Made by a program: the position numbers and the translations under genes. A stretch of 49,880 bases of DNA, taken from NCBI GenBank assembly GCA_910573755.1, contig CAJTBO010000035.1:1-49880 (forward strand), read 5' to 3'. Under the pieces are notes generated by a model. It saw nothing but the letters and a program-made list of their open reading frames with translations. It ran no database searches and was not told where the DNA came from. Each line of letters opens with the position of its first letter. Positions within the stretch are counted from its first letter, which is position 1. This DNA is from Lachnospiraceae bacterium. GTDB taxonomy: Bacteria > Bacillota > Clostridia > Lachnospirales > Lachnospiraceae. Positions 19,231-28,195 of the stretch are shown here, in pieces.

Positions 19231-19875
19231 ATGCAGGACATCATTAAAATTGAATCAAAACAACATCCGAAAGTGACTTTAAGAGTAATGCCGGGGCATT
19301 TCGCAACGCCGAACTCCCATGTAAACTACTTTCTGGATATGACGGCGTTAAAGGCGAGGCAGAGTGAAGCGGCGGCAGTGGCGGCTGAACTCAGCAAGCA
19401 GATCGCGGCGACAACGATCGTGGATACGATCGTCTGTATGGATGGCTGTGAGATTGTTGGCTCCTATCTGGCGGAGGAACTGACAAAGGCAGGTATTTAT
19501 TCGATGAATGCCCATAAGACGATGTACATCATCACACCGGAATTCGGCCCGTCCGGCCAGATGCTGTTCCGGGAGAATTTAAAACCGATGGTGAAAGGGA
19601 AAAATGTTCTGCTTCTTTTGGCTTCCGTGACGACCGGCCAGACGATCATCAGGGCATTGCGGGCACTGAGGTATTACGGCGCCGAGATCGCCGGGATCAG
19701 CGCCATTTTCAGCGCGGCAAACAGCATAGCGGGCAAGACGATCAATTCCCTCTTTACCACAGCGGATTTGCCGGATTACAGAAAATACGAGCCGGAAAAC
19801 TGCAGTATGTGTAAAGCGAAGAAGGAGATCGACGCTTTTGCCAATGCGTTCGGGTACTCGCTGATTCAGGAATAG
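19231..19875 (+). CDS. Phosphoribosyltransferase-like protein
   Basis: A 214-residue protein with the type I phosphoribosyltransferase fold, resembling orotate phosphoribosyltransferase-like proteins of Clostridia. The strand-loop normally ending in two acidic residues before TTG reads VLLLLASVTTGQTIIRALRA, so the acidic pair of the PRPP motif is absent. A CSMCKAKKE segment near the C-terminus could bind metal. Enzymatic activity is therefore uncertain and a regulatory or altered role is possible. ATG at 19231 follows GGAGGAGG by about nine bases; a TTG at 19201 would overlap that site. Confidence 0.75.
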   Translation: MQDIIKIESKQHPKVTLRVMPGHFATPNSHVNYFLDMTALKARQSEAAAVAAELSKQIAATTIVDTIVCMDGCEIVGSYLAEELTKAGIYSMNAHKTMYIITPEFGPSGQMLFRENLKPMVKGKNVLLLLASVTTGQTIIRALRALRYYGAEIAGISAIFSAANSIAGKTINSLFTTADLPDYRKYEPENCSMCKAKKEIDAFANAFGYSLIQE

Positions 19876-19889
19876 AAGAGAGAAAAAAA

Positions 19890-19915
19890 GGCTGCCGGGG
19901 GAGGCAGCCTTTTTT
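19890..19915 (+). terminator. Bidirectional intrinsic terminator
   Basis: GGCTGCC (19890-19896), a six-base loop, GGCAGCC (19903-19909) and T6 on one side, with A7 on the other. It lies between the convergent phosphoribosyltransferase and sugar kinase genes and should terminate both. Confidence 0.93.
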
Positions 19916-19930
19916 CCGGTATAAGACCAT

Positions 19931-21019
19931 TTATCTTTTGATATCGTAGTTCATGTTCATCAGGTTCCGGATTGTGGAGACATCGTCGGTGATGTTGGCA
20001 TCGCCACGGATCGTGTGCTTGATAGCGCTGCTGGCAACTGCAAAGTTTACGATATCCATGGGCTTGTAGCCGTGCATCATGGCATAGATCAGGCCGCTGG
20101 CGAAGGAGTCGCCGCTGCCCACGCGATCCAGAATGTTGAAGGTGAACAGTCTGCTTTCAAAAGTATGATTTTCATACCAGAGAAAGGCTTTCAGGCTGTT
20201 TTCGCTGCCGCTGTGGGCGTAGCGTACATGGCGGGCGATACACTTGATATTCGGATATCTTGCCACAAATGCCTGAAAGATCTCGTCCTGCTGTTCATAG
20301 CTCGGCTGCAGCGGCACGCAGTCCTTGACATCGCCCCTGTCGTGGTCCGCTTCATCCTTCCAGAGATGGTAGGGTTCGATACCGAAGAGGATGTCCACAT
20401 AAGGAAGGTATTCGGTGCAGTAGTCCCGGGCTTTTTCCCAGGACCAGAGTTTGCTGCGGAAATTGCCGTCGAAGCTGACGGTGATGCCTTTTTCTTTTGC
20501 CGTTTTTAAGCAGTTTGTGATCAGTTTATGGCAGTTTTCCGAGAGCGCCGGGGTGATGCCGCTCAGATGGAGCCAGGTAAAGCCGTCTAAAAGGCTGTCG
20601 AGATCCACTGTGCTGAAATCAAATTCCGCTATGGCGCTGTGTTTCCTGTCGTAGATCACTTTGCTGGCGCGGATGCCGTAGCCGGTCTCGATATAGTAGG
20701 TGCCGAGGCGGTGGGTGGGAGTCTGTTCCGGGGTGCTTAGAATAACAGGCGTGCAGTGGACGTCATTGCTCCGCAGCATGCGGATGGCGCTCTTGCCGAG
20801 GCTGTTGTTGGGCACCACGCTGAAAAAGGTGCTGTCCACACCGAGATTTGCCAGCGCTAAAGCGATGTTTGCCTCGCTGCCGCCGTAACTCGCCTCGAAG
20901 GTGGAGGCGGAACGTATCTTTTCGTAGTTGGGAGGCGTCAGGCGCAGCATGATCTCACCGATGGTGATGAATCTGTTGCCGTCATTGTTGTTTTGCAGTA
21001 AAGGGTTGAAATTTTGCAT
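19931..21019 (-). CDS. kdgK: PfkB-family sugar kinase, KdgK-like
   Basis: A 362-residue ribokinase-family carbohydrate kinase, most similar in layout to 2-keto-3-deoxygluconate kinase, which phosphorylates KDG in hexuronate breakdown. The N-terminus has ITIGEIMLRLTPP and ASYGGSEANIALALANLG, and the PfkB signature RVGSGDSFASGL carries the catalytic Asp at residue 304. The substrate is inferred from overall resemblance; other keto-sugars are possible. AGGAGCC precedes the ATG. No other hexuronate genes are in the window. A 12-bp palindrome lies upstream. Confidence 0.82.
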   Translation of the reverse strand: MQNFNPLLQNNNDGNRFITIGEIMLRLTPPNYEKIRSASTFEASYGGSEANIALALANLGVDSTFFSVVPNNSLGKSAIRMLRSNDVHCTPVILSTPEQTPTHRLGTYYIETGYGIRASKVIYDRKHSAIAEFDFSTVDLDSLLDGFTWLHLSGITPALSENCHKLITNCLKTAKEKGITVSFDGNFRSKLWSWEKARDYCTEYLPYVDILFGIEPYHLWKDEADHDRGDVKDCVPLQPSYEQQDEIFQAFVARYPNIKCIARHVRYAHSGSENSLKAFLWYENHTFESRLFTFNILDRVGSGDSFASGLIYAMMHGYKPMDIVNFAVASSAIKHTIRGDANITDDVSTIRNLMNMNYDIKR

Positions 21020-21060
21020 GGCAGGCTCCTTTCTTGAGAGAAGTGCAGTATCTGGTATTG

Positions 21061-21072
21061 TACTGATCAGTA
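21061..21072. promoter_or_regulatory. 12-bp palindrome upstream of kdgK, candidate operator
   Basis: TACTGATCAGTA is a perfect 12-bp palindrome located about 40 bases before the kdgK start. Position and symmetry fit a repressor site, but no regulator gene is adjacent. Confidence 0.35.
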
Positions 21073-21125
21073 TAGGGCCGCTTGTGAAGCCCGTTATTAC
21101 CGGTTGATCTGTATAAAGATATATT

Positions 21126-21283
21126 ATAAATCTGTGATTTATGATCGGTATTCGCCGTTTGCCGAATGCACAGGCGCATTTTTCCCGTTAACGCTCATTA
21201 TATCATGAATCTGCGATTCATGATCGCCATTCGCCGCTCGCCGAATGAGTTTACTCATTCTTCTCGCCAACGCTTATTATATC
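21126..21283 (+). repeat. Two-copy 79-bp structured repeat with compensatory changes
   Basis: Copies lie at 21126-21204 and 21205-21283. Each forms three hairpins at equal positions. The first is ATAAATC/GATTTAT in one copy and ATGAATC/GATTCAT in the other. The last is AATGC/GCATT in one and AATGAG/CTCATT in the other. Paired bases change together, so the fold rather than the sequence is conserved. The middle stem is ATTCG with CGAAT in both. Confidence 0.85.
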
Positions 21284-21344
21284 ATGGATGGATGCCGGCG
21301 GCAACTGTTCATAAGGAGGCAGAAAGGGGGGAAAGAGAACAAAA

Positions 21345-21370
21345 GTTACTTTTCACGGACAAAAAGTAAC
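21345..21370. repeat. Perfect 9-bp inverted repeat
   Basis: GTTACTTTT (21345-21353) and AAAAGTAAC (21362-21370) with an eight-base loop. It lies just before the next terminator; role unknown. Confidence 0.6.
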
Positions 21371-21375
21371 GACAT

Positions 21376-21404
21376 AAAAACCGCCGTGGTGTACGGCGGT
21401 TTTT
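21376..21404 (-). terminator. Intrinsic terminator of the glycyl-radical gene
   Basis: A perfect 12-bp stem (21376-21387 with 21393-21404) including A5 and T5 arms and a five-base loop. It ends 17 bases past the stop codon of the minus-strand gene at 21422 and would terminate on either strand. Confidence 0.9.
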
Positions 21405-21421
21405 ATAAGGAAAGTCAGGAT

Positions 21422-21664
21422 TTAGATCGCTTCGTGGAATGTACGGCTGATTACGTCCGCCTGCTGTTCCGGTGTGAGTTTGATGAAGTTTACTGCATAA
21501 CCGGAAACACGGATCGTAAGCTGGGGATAATTTTCGGGATGTTTCTGAGCATCTAAAAGCATATCCCTGTTTAATACGTTGACATTCAGATGATGTCCGC
21601 CCTTTGTTGCGTAACCGTCCAGTAAGTTAACGAGATTGTCTACCTGTGCACTTGTGTTTGCCAT
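21422..21664 (-). CDS. grcA: Stand-alone glycyl radical domain protein (GrcA-like)
   Basis: An 80-residue protein equal to the C-terminal glycyl-radical segment of pyruvate formate-lyase. The motif [11 protein letters not shown] places the radical Gly at residue 55. No catalytic cysteine barrel is present. E. coli GrcA (127 residues) is the known precedent: it replaces the damaged C-terminus of pyruvate formate-lyase and needs the activating enzyme for radical formation. Neither pyruvate formate-lyase nor activase is in the window. A strong TAAGGAGG and a terminator show this is a real gene of its own and not a chopped-off end. It is shorter than GrcA at the N-terminus. Confidence 0.85.
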   Translation of the reverse strand: MANTSAQVDNLVNLLDGYATKGGHHLNVNVLNRDMLLDAQKHPENYPQLTIRVSGYAVNFIKLTPEQQADVISRTFHEAI

Positions 21665-21686
21665 GATGTATTCCTCCTTAAAAATA

Positions 21687-21734
21687 TAATTTAATAATAG
21701 TAATGATTACTGTTTCGTTAATCTAATAATAGTA
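21687..21734. promoter_or_regulatory. Direct repeat in the grcA upstream region, candidate operator
   Basis: Two 16-base copies (21687-21702 and 21719-21734) of TAAT-YT-AATAATAGTA differ at one base and are spaced 32 bases apart, near three helical turns. They lie just before the grcA ribosome binding site, so they would be in or near its promoter. The rest of 21735-21976 is AT-rich with no gene visible. Confidence 0.45.
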
Positions 21735-21976
21735 GTTATTCTCATTTTTGTCTATAGTTATTTATGATTTTATTGTATTTTTTTCGGTACAATAATGGCA
21801 ATATTTACATATAAATGCGAGGACGGTATAATAATGGGGTGCGCAGGCAAAAAATTGAAAAATACAAATGATATCCGGCCTGCATTACAGAACAGGGTAA
21901 GGTGAAAGAGGATGATGAGACAGGAAACCATAGACGGAATCAGGAGATTTACCATGGACCGGGATTGGGAGCAGTT

Positions 21977-22897
21977 TCATTCACCGGGACGAGATAATCC
22001 GAGACTTTGCAGGGCGAGGCGGAAGTCTTCCGGGACAGGCGCTTTTATTTCTGTTTCTTCCTCCGTGAAGGGCTGCAGAAAACGTATTGTCTGGGCATGT
22101 AATGCCGTCCGGTTTATCGTTGGGATCGCGTTATCTCCATATAAAGGATCGCCGTATAAAGGGCAGCCTGCGGATGCCATATGGACTCTGATCTGGTGGG
22201 TTCTGCCGGTTTCCAGATGCAGGCGGACAAGGGCATGATTTTCTTTGACGGCAAGGGTTTCATAATGGGTAACGGCGGGCTTTCCCTCCGGCGTTACGAT
22301 CATCTGTTTTCTGTTTGCAGGGTCCGGTGCCAAAGGGGCGGTGATCTTTCCTGCGGGCGGGGCCGGTATGCCCTCCGTTACAGCCAGATAGTTTTTAGAA
22401 AGAATATGCGTTTCTCTCTGGCGTTCCAGCCGGGTGGCGGCGGAGCGGTTTTTAACAGCCAATACCACGCCGGAAGTATCCTGATCCAGCCTTCCGAAGA
22501 TCCGGATTACAGAATCTTCGTTTTTGCTGCGCAGATAATAAGCCAGCCGGTTTGCCAGCGTGTCCGTGTCATTTTTTCCGGCCGGATGGACGGAGATGCC
22601 GGCAGGTTTGTTTAAGACAATTACATCCGAGTCTTCATAAAGAATGGAAAGGTCGCTGCCTGAACCGGGCAGCTTTTTTGATGTTTCCTGTCCGGTCTCC
22701 AACAGTATTTCTACCAGATCGCCGGTTTTCAGGAGGGTGTTGGTCTTTTGGCGCTCTTTGTTGACGCAGATGCCGTTTTCACGGAACTTTGCACGGCTGA
22801 TCTCGTTTTTTGTCAGGCGGAGCCGGGTTTTTAAAAAGGTTTCAAGTTTGAGATTGCTGTCTTTTGATGAGACGATGGCGGTCAGTTTCTTTTTCAT
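21977..22897 (-). CDS. RluA-family rRNA pseudouridine synthase
   Basis: A 306-residue pseudouridine synthase with an N-terminal S4-type RNA-binding segment (about residues 15-65) and an RluA catalytic domain. The catalytic motif is GRLDQDTSG with Asp at 138; most members have His before RLD, here it is Gly. Other signatures are VLNKPAGISVHP and the RTHQIRVHMASAGCPLYGDPLY region (in pieces). Substrate is probably large-subunit rRNA, but which uridines cannot be told. The gene is transcribed away from the helicase locus. Confidence 0.92.
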   Translation of the reverse strand: MKKKLTAIVSSKDSNLKLETFLKTRLRLTKNEISRAKFRENGICVNKERQKTNTLLKTGDLVEILLETGQETSKKLPGSGSDLSILYEDSDVIVLNKPAGISVHPAGKNDTDTLANRLAYYLRSKNEDSVIRIFGRLDQDTSGVVLAVKNRSAATRLERQRETHILSKNYLAVTEGIPAPPAGKITAPLAPDPANRKQMIVTPEGKPAVTHYETLAVKENHALVRLHLETGRTHQIRVHMASAGCPLYGDPLYGDNAIPTINRTALHAQTIRFLQPFTEEETEIKAPVPEDFRLALQSLGLSRPGE

Positions 22898-23227
22898 TGG
22901 GTGCCTCGGCCGGGGATTGATGAAATTGTGTCTGGTGTCCGGTTAAAGGAAGTATAGCGGAAAGTGGAAGGGGAGTCAAGAGAGGGGGAGAGATGAGAAG
23001 AGGGGGGAATTTTGGTGTGGGGAGGATGTAACAGTGCAGGGCTTTGCAGCAGTCTGGAGCGTTTGCGGGAAGGTGCGGATCCGGTCGAGGAATCCGAATA
23101 TCGGGTTACTTGATAGTAGCTGTTTTAAGATAAATGTATTATAATGGGAATATATAGAGAGTTATCTGGTTTTATAAGGAAGTATGGTATAAAAGCAGAG
23201 AAAAATGGTAAAAAATCATAAGAGAGA
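22898..23227. other. Intergenic region between divergent genes
   Basis: No gene is visible. A TATAAT box at 23140-23145 preceded by TG at the extended position could serve the helicase gene; no well-spaced -35 element goes with it. The first half is purine-rich and has no clear structure. Confidence 0.4.
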
Positions 23228-26227
23228 ATGAGTATTGGTATTATGACAGAAGGAAAACTGACAGAGTTAAAATACGGATTTGAGACAGCATTTATTGATG
23301 CAGGAGTCTCCTCCAATCTGGCATATAAGCCGCAGTTTGTATCCAATAATTATAAAGAAGGAAAGAAAGTATTGTCTTCCGTTGAAGATGAACTTTTGTT
23401 ATGTGACCAATTTCAGATAAGTGTGGCTTTTATTACGATGAGCGGAATCACGCCGCTGCTTCAGACTTTGAAAGAGCTTGAGAAAAAGGGGGTTCCGGGA
23501 AGGATTCTGACCACGAATTATCTGAATTTCAGTGAGCCAAAAGCATTGGAAAAGCTGAACAGCCTTCATAATATTTCTCTGAAAATGTATGATGTGGAAG
23601 CTGGAAGGGATGGATTCCATACAAAGGGATATATTTTCAAAAAAGAGGAAATATATCGAATTATTATAGGAAGTTCTAATATGACAAGTGCCGCGCTGAC
23701 AAGTAACCGTGAGTGGAATACAAAACTTGTGTCAACCGAGCAGGGGGAAGTGGCAAGACAGATCATAGAAGAGTATGAAGAACTTTGGGATTCTAAACAT
23801 TCCCTTGTGTTTGATGAGTTTTATGAAACCTACAAAGAACATTATAAAATAATCAGACGGCAAAGAGAAATTGCCAAGCAGGATGAAGTAACTTCCATTG
23901 AGAAATTTCGTTTAAGACCAAATTCCATGCAGGTTGGTTTTATCAAAAATCTGAGAAAAATTTTAGAAGCAGGTGAAGAGCGGGCACTTCTTATCTCAGC
24001 GACAGGTACCGGAAAAACATATGCCTCTGCGTTTGCAATGCGTGAGCTTGGCTTTAAAAGAGTGCTTTTTCTTGTACACAGAGGTCAGCTTGCAAGGCAG
24101 ACTAAGAAATCATATGAGAAGGTTTTTGCCAAAACAGTTACCATGGGATTGGTGGGGGCAGGATATCATGAATATGATAAAGATTATGTGTTTGCGACGG
24201 TTCAGACGTTGAACAAGGAGAAGCATCTATTAGAATATGCACCGGATGAGTTTGATTGTATTATCCTGGATGAAGCGCATCATTCCGCGGCAGATACTTA
24301 TCAAAAGGTCATGAATTATTTTAAGCCGAGATTATGGCTTGGTATGACGGCAACTCCTGATAAACGTGATGATGAAATAGAAGGAAGAAATATCTATGAG
24401 ATATTTCACTATCAGATTGCATATGAGATCCGGCTGCAGCAGGCGATGGAAGAGAGTATGCTTTGTCCGTTTCACTATTTCGGAATCAGGGATATTTCTT
24501 TGCTAGATGATAAGCAGATCAAATCTAAAAATATAAAGGAAAAAGATTTTAATCAGCTTACCAGTGATGAGAGGGTGAGACATATCATTGAACAGGCAAA
24601 GTATTACGGGTATAGCGGAGATCGTGTAAAAGGACTGATTTTTTGCAGCAGAATCGATGAATCGAGGGAATTATCTGCTAAATTGAATGCATCGGGATTT
24701 AGGACAATAGCATTAAACGGCGATGCATCGGAGGAGGAACGCTTTCAGGCTTTTGAACGGCTGGCGATGGATGAAAAGGATGCTTCAGAAGAGATGCAGC
24801 CGCTGGATTATATTCTTTCTGTGGAAATTTTAAATGAAGGTGTTGATATTGTAGAGGTAAATCAGGTTATTATGCTTCGTCCGACAGAGTCTCCGATTGT
24901 GTTTATACAACAGTTAGGAAGAGGCCTGCGTAAGGCAGAGGGAAAAGAATACGTTGTGATTTTAGATTTTATAGGGAATTATAACAACAACTTTATGATT
25001 CCGGTCGCGCTCTCAGGAGACCGTACTTATAATCCTGATATCATCCGAAAATATGTGATCAGCGGCAATGCCACGATTCCCGGGGCGTCAACAGTGCATT
25101 TTGATGAGATCGCGAAGGATAAGATATTTTCCTCTATTGATAAGATTAAAGGGATAAGATCGATTATCAAATCAAGTTATAAAACGTTGAAAAACAGACT
25201 GGGACAGGTTCCCTATCTACTTGATTTTTATGAGAATGGTGAAGTGGATCCGCTGGTGATCATCCGGGAATATAAGACGTATCAAGCTTTTCTTGAAGCA
25301 GAGGAAAAGGAGCTTTATACAGGAAGAGTAACTGAACAAGAGAAGGTGATTTTGGAATATCTGGCCAAAACCGTTTTATCGGGTGTGCGCCCCTATGAAC
25401 TTGAAATATTGAAATATTTGCTGAATCAGGATTCTGTTCAGATAAAGGATATAAAGAGAGAGTTTCAGGTGAAGTATGGTTACGAAGTGGATATGACCTC
25501 CTTTTTAAATGCGGTGGATGTTCTGAAAGGGGGTTTTGTCAGCAAAGAGGAGGAGAGTGTAAAGTATTCCCATGCTTATATTGTTCGTGATGTGGATGGA
25601 CAAATGTTCCGCAGAGTGGCAGAATTTGCTGGCCGCTTGGAACATGCTGAATTTTTTAAACAGGTTAATGATATTGTCGAGGTGGGACTGAGAAGATATA
25701 GAGATAAATATCTTTTGGGAAGAACAGGGAAAAGTCCGCTTGTATTGTATGAAAAATATTCAAGGCGGGATGTGAGTCTTTTGATGAATTGCGGAAAGGA
25801 TATGTCTTCCACAATGTATGGCATGAAACGTATCGGTGACGATGTATTTATTTTTGTTACCTATCACAAAGAAACGAGCGATGAGGCAGGAAAAAGTTAT
25901 GTGGAAGGTAAACCGGATTATGCGGATGCATTTGAAGATAATATGATTTTCCGGTGGGATTCACAGATTGGGAGAGGCGTGAAGAGTTCCTATGTGAAGG
26001 ATGTTGTAAGCGCGCCGCGTAAGCATCTGCTGGTGAAAAAAAGTGATAGTGAAATGAATTTTTATTATATGGGACAGTTTGATGTGATTGAGGTGAGAGC
26101 GGCAAAGAAAAAGGATAATAATGGGAAGGAAAGGGATATTGCCAAGTTTCAGATGAAAATGCATCATGCAGTTCGTGAGGATCTGCTTCGGTATTTGCAG
26201 AGCAGTATTAAGGGGAGTGAAAAGTAA
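23228..26227 (+). CDS. PLD-nuclease/superfamily 2 helicase protein (DUF3427-type)
   Basis: A 999-residue multidomain protein of the kind found in defence islands. Residues about 40-190 form a phospholipase D-like nuclease with HTKGYIF followed by GSSNMTSAAL (a single HKD-type motif). Residues about 235-640 are an SF2 helicase with Walker A SATGTGKT (about 260), the DEAH box LDEAHHSA (about 348), GMTATPDKRDD, and motif VI QQLGRGLRKAEG (about 561). The last 350 residues match in position the DUF3427 region. All motifs look intact. It probably acts on foreign DNA by translocation and cutting; this is inferred from related genes. A decayed SIR2-like gene follows immediately. Confidence 0.88.
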   Translation: MSIGIMTEGKLTELKYGFETAFIDAGVSSNLAYKPQFVSNNYKEGKKVLSSVEDELLLCDQFQISVAFITMSGITPLLQTLKELEKKGVPGRILTTNYLNFSEPKALEKLNSLHNISLKMYDVEAGRDGFHTKGYIFKKEEIYRIIIGSSNMTSAALTSNREWNTKLVSTEQGEVARQIIEEYEELWDSKHSLVFDEFYETYKEHYKIIRRQREIAKQDEVTSIEKFRLRPNSMQVGFIKNLRKILEAGEERALLISATGTGKTYASAFAMRELGFKRVLFLVHRGQLARQTKKSYEKVFAKTVTMGLVGAGYHEYDKDYVFATVQTLNKEKHLLEYAPDEFDCIILDEAHHSAADTYQKVMNYFKPRLWLGMTATPDKRDDEIEGRNIYEIFHYQIAYEIRLQQAMEESMLCPFHYFGIRDISLLDDKQIKSKNIKEKDFNQLTSDERVRHIIEQAKYYGYSGDRVKGLIFCSRIDESRELSAKLNASGFRTIALNGDASEEERFQAFERLAMDEKDASEEMQPLDYILSVEILNEGVDIVEVNQVIMLRPTESPIVFIQQLGRGLRKAEGKEYVVILDFIGNYNNNFMIPVALSGDRTYNPDIIRKYVISGNATIPGASTVHFDEIAKDKIFSSIDKIKGIRSIIKSSYKTLKNRLGQVPYLLDFYENGEVDPLVIIREYKTYQAFLEAEEKELYTGRVTEQEKVILEYLAKTVLSGVRPYELEILKYLLNQDSVQIKDIKREFQVKYGYEVDMTSFLNAVDVLKGGFVSKEEESVKYSHAYIVRDVDGQMFRRVAEFAGRLEHAEFFKQVNDIVEVGLRRYRDKYLLGRTGKSPLVLYEKYSRRDVSLLMNCGKDMSSTMYGMKRIGDDVFIFVTYHKETSDEAGKSYVEGKPDYADAFEDNMIFRWDSQIGRGVKSSYVKDVVSAPRKHLLVKKSDSEMNFYYMGQFDVIEVRAAKKKDNNGKERDIAKFQMKMHHAVREDLLRYLQSSIKGSEK

Positions 26228-27475
26228 AGGGAAAATACTTATCTATTATAACAAAATTAATAGATGAAGGGATAATAAAAAATGTATATAAACGGCATGC
26301 AGATATTTCGACATTGAAAATAGTGACTACAAATTATGACAATATGTTTGAACAAGTTTTCGAACAGATGGGGATAGGGAATGTTAAAGTTTAAGATGCT
26401 CCGGCGTTGCCTTTAGGAGATGACTTAAAGGGAGTTGTACATATTCATGGGAATGTCAAAGAACCGTAATATATGGTTTTGACAGATGAAGAATTTGGTA
26501 AAGTTTATTTATTAGATGGATATGTATCTCGTTTTCTCGTAAGATTATTTGAAAAATACACAGTTTTGTTTATAGGATATAGTTATAATGATACAATTGT
26601 GAGATATTTAACGAGAGCAATGACGAGGTATCAGGCTCAAAAAAGATATATTTTAACAGATAATAGCGATGGTAGCTGGTCAGAATTGGGGATTCAGCCA
26701 ATCCTATATGAAACGGGTAGGTTTGATTTATTAAATGATGGAGTTTATAAGTTAGGAGAAAGAATTAAGCGGGGATTTTCTGATTGGAAAAATAGTTTAA
26801 GTTTAATAGTACAAAGGCCGCCTTTGGATTTATCGGTTATAAGTGAGTTGGACTTTTGTTTGCGGGATATAAGCAAAGTACGTATATTGATAGATTGTTT
26901 AGAGGGAGAAGAATGGTTATGGTGGATAGAAGAGAGGGGATATTTAGACAATTTATTTGTTTTGAATGCGCAGTTAAGTGAAGCAGATTTGTTATGGCTA
27001 AACTGGCTTGTAGATAAATATGCAGGAAAGAATGATAAAGCAATTAAAAAAATTATACTAAAACATAATAATGGTATATGTCAGGAATTGGCAAATTGCA
27101 TTATACAAAAAATTGTAAATAATAGTGAATTGTTTAGTGAAATAGTGCTAAAAGAATATCTGGTATTATTAGATCGGCTTTTAACAGACCCATGGATGAT
27201 TACAAGGGCAATTGAAGTTGTTATGGATAGAAAAATATATTCTTTAGGGTGGTATCTTTTTAAAAAATTATTTGAATTTAAAATGGTTTTGAGAGAAGAT
27301 GTATTTCTGCAGAGTGAAGATGGATTTTGCTTTCAGTATATGATATTGGGAGATGGTTATCTGATTGAGGATATATGGGAACGATATAGAGATTTTTATA
27401 CAAAATATAACGCTTTAGAAATAATGAATTTTGGAATGGATTTTATTATGAAAATCCATTTCTGTTGTAATAGCA
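26228..27475 (+). pseudogene. SIR2-like protein, 5' part, decayed
   Basis: One reading frame runs from the helicase stop to the IS element and shows SIR2-type motifs: TTNYDNMFEQ, VHIHGNVKEP and GYSYND. Two in-frame TAA codons interrupt it, at 26392-26394 and 26467-26469; both could come from CAA by one change. The expected N-terminal nucleotide-binding start is missing. After the motifs comes a long, AT-rich, helical region. SIR2-type proteins of defence systems deplete NAD+ during phage infection. The 3' part continues beyond the IS200 element. Confidence 0.75.
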
Positions 27476-27535
27476 ATAAAAATAAACCACCTGCTATGCA
27501 GGTGTGTTCCCAAACAGCTTTAGCTTCAAGTAAAA

Positions 27536-27592
27536 ACCTCCTTTGCTATAATAAGTGTAGGTTCGCCAACCGCACAAAAAAGCAAAGGAGGT
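27536..27592 (+). promoter_or_regulatory. Leader hairpin sequestering the tnpA ribosome binding site
   Basis: ACCTCCTTTGC (27536-27546) is a perfect complement of GCAAAGGAGGT (27582-27592), which contains the tnpA Shine-Dalgarno sequence. Translation repression of IS200 tnpA by such a hairpin is established in Salmonella. Confidence 0.8.
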
Positions 27593-27599
27593 ATCCAAA

Positions 27600-28070
27600 A
27601 TGGATAAAAATAGTTTAGCACATACAAAGTGGGAATGTAAGTACCATATTGTGTTCGCACCAAAGTACAGAAGGAAAATGATATATGGGAAGATAAAAGC
27701 AGATATAGCCCATATACTGAGTGAACTGTGCAAGCGGAAAGGAATAGAAATTATCTCAACAGAAGTATGTCCGGATCATATACACATGTTTGTAAGGATT
27801 CCACCAAAGTACAGCGTATCAGAGATAATGGGATATCTGAAAGGGAAAAGTTCGCTGATGATATTTGAAAGGCATGCCAATTTAAAGTACAAGTATGGAA
27901 ACCGCCATTTTTGGTGCCGTGGATATTATGTGGATACAGTAGGTAAAAATGCGAAAAAAATCGAAGAGTACATTAGAAGCCAGTTAAAAGAGGATTTGGA
28001 ATATGACCAGATGACGTTAAAAGAGTACATTGACCCGTTTACGGGTGAGCCGGTAGAAAAGGGCAGATAA
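27600..28070 (+). CDS. tnpA: IS200/IS605 family transposase TnpA
   Basis: A 156-residue Y1 HUH transposase that moves single-stranded DNA. The HUH motif is in CPDHIHMFVRIPP and the nucleophile Tyr is in EEYIRSQL near the C-terminus. The KYHIVFAPKYRRK N-terminal strand is typical. The frame is intact, so the enzyme could be active. It is not close in sequence to the second, broken tnpA at 48 kb. Confidence 0.95.
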   Translation: MDKNSLAHTKWECKYHIVFAPKYRRKMIYGKIKADIAHILSELCKRKGIEIISTEVCPDHIHMFVRIPPKYSVSEIMGYLKGKSSLMIFERHANLKYKYGNRHFWCRGYYVDTVGKNAKKIEEYIRSQLKEDLEYDQMTLKEYIDPFTGEPVEKGR

Positions 28071-28195
28071 AAAGGCTCTTTAGAGCCAGCCCGTGACTGA
28101 AGTGCGGAAGGCGAACTTTTCAGAGCCTCTTTAGAGGCAAGCAGGGAACAGCGGCTTATAGCCGCAGAGCAAACCACCGGCTAAGCCGGTGGTAA

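Larger units (their letters stand above)
27480..28195 (+). mobile_element. IS200-type insertion element
   Basis: A single-gene element. The left end holds the hairpin CACCTGC-TAT-GCAGGTG (27488-27504). The right end holds CCACCGGC-TAA-GCCGGTGG (28174-28192). IS200/IS605 elements have such subterminal hairpins recognised by TnpA and make no target duplication. Between tnpA and the right end are two more small hairpins, GGCTCT/AGAGCC and GCCTCT/AGAGGC. It splits a SIR2-like gene. Exact ends are uncertain by a few bases. Confidence 0.85.

Noticed and set aside
26392-26469. Stop-codon recoding in the SIR2-like and SprT-like genes
   Set aside because: All stops are TAA, other genes in the window use TAA as normal stops, and the same genes carry further damage; plain decay explains it.
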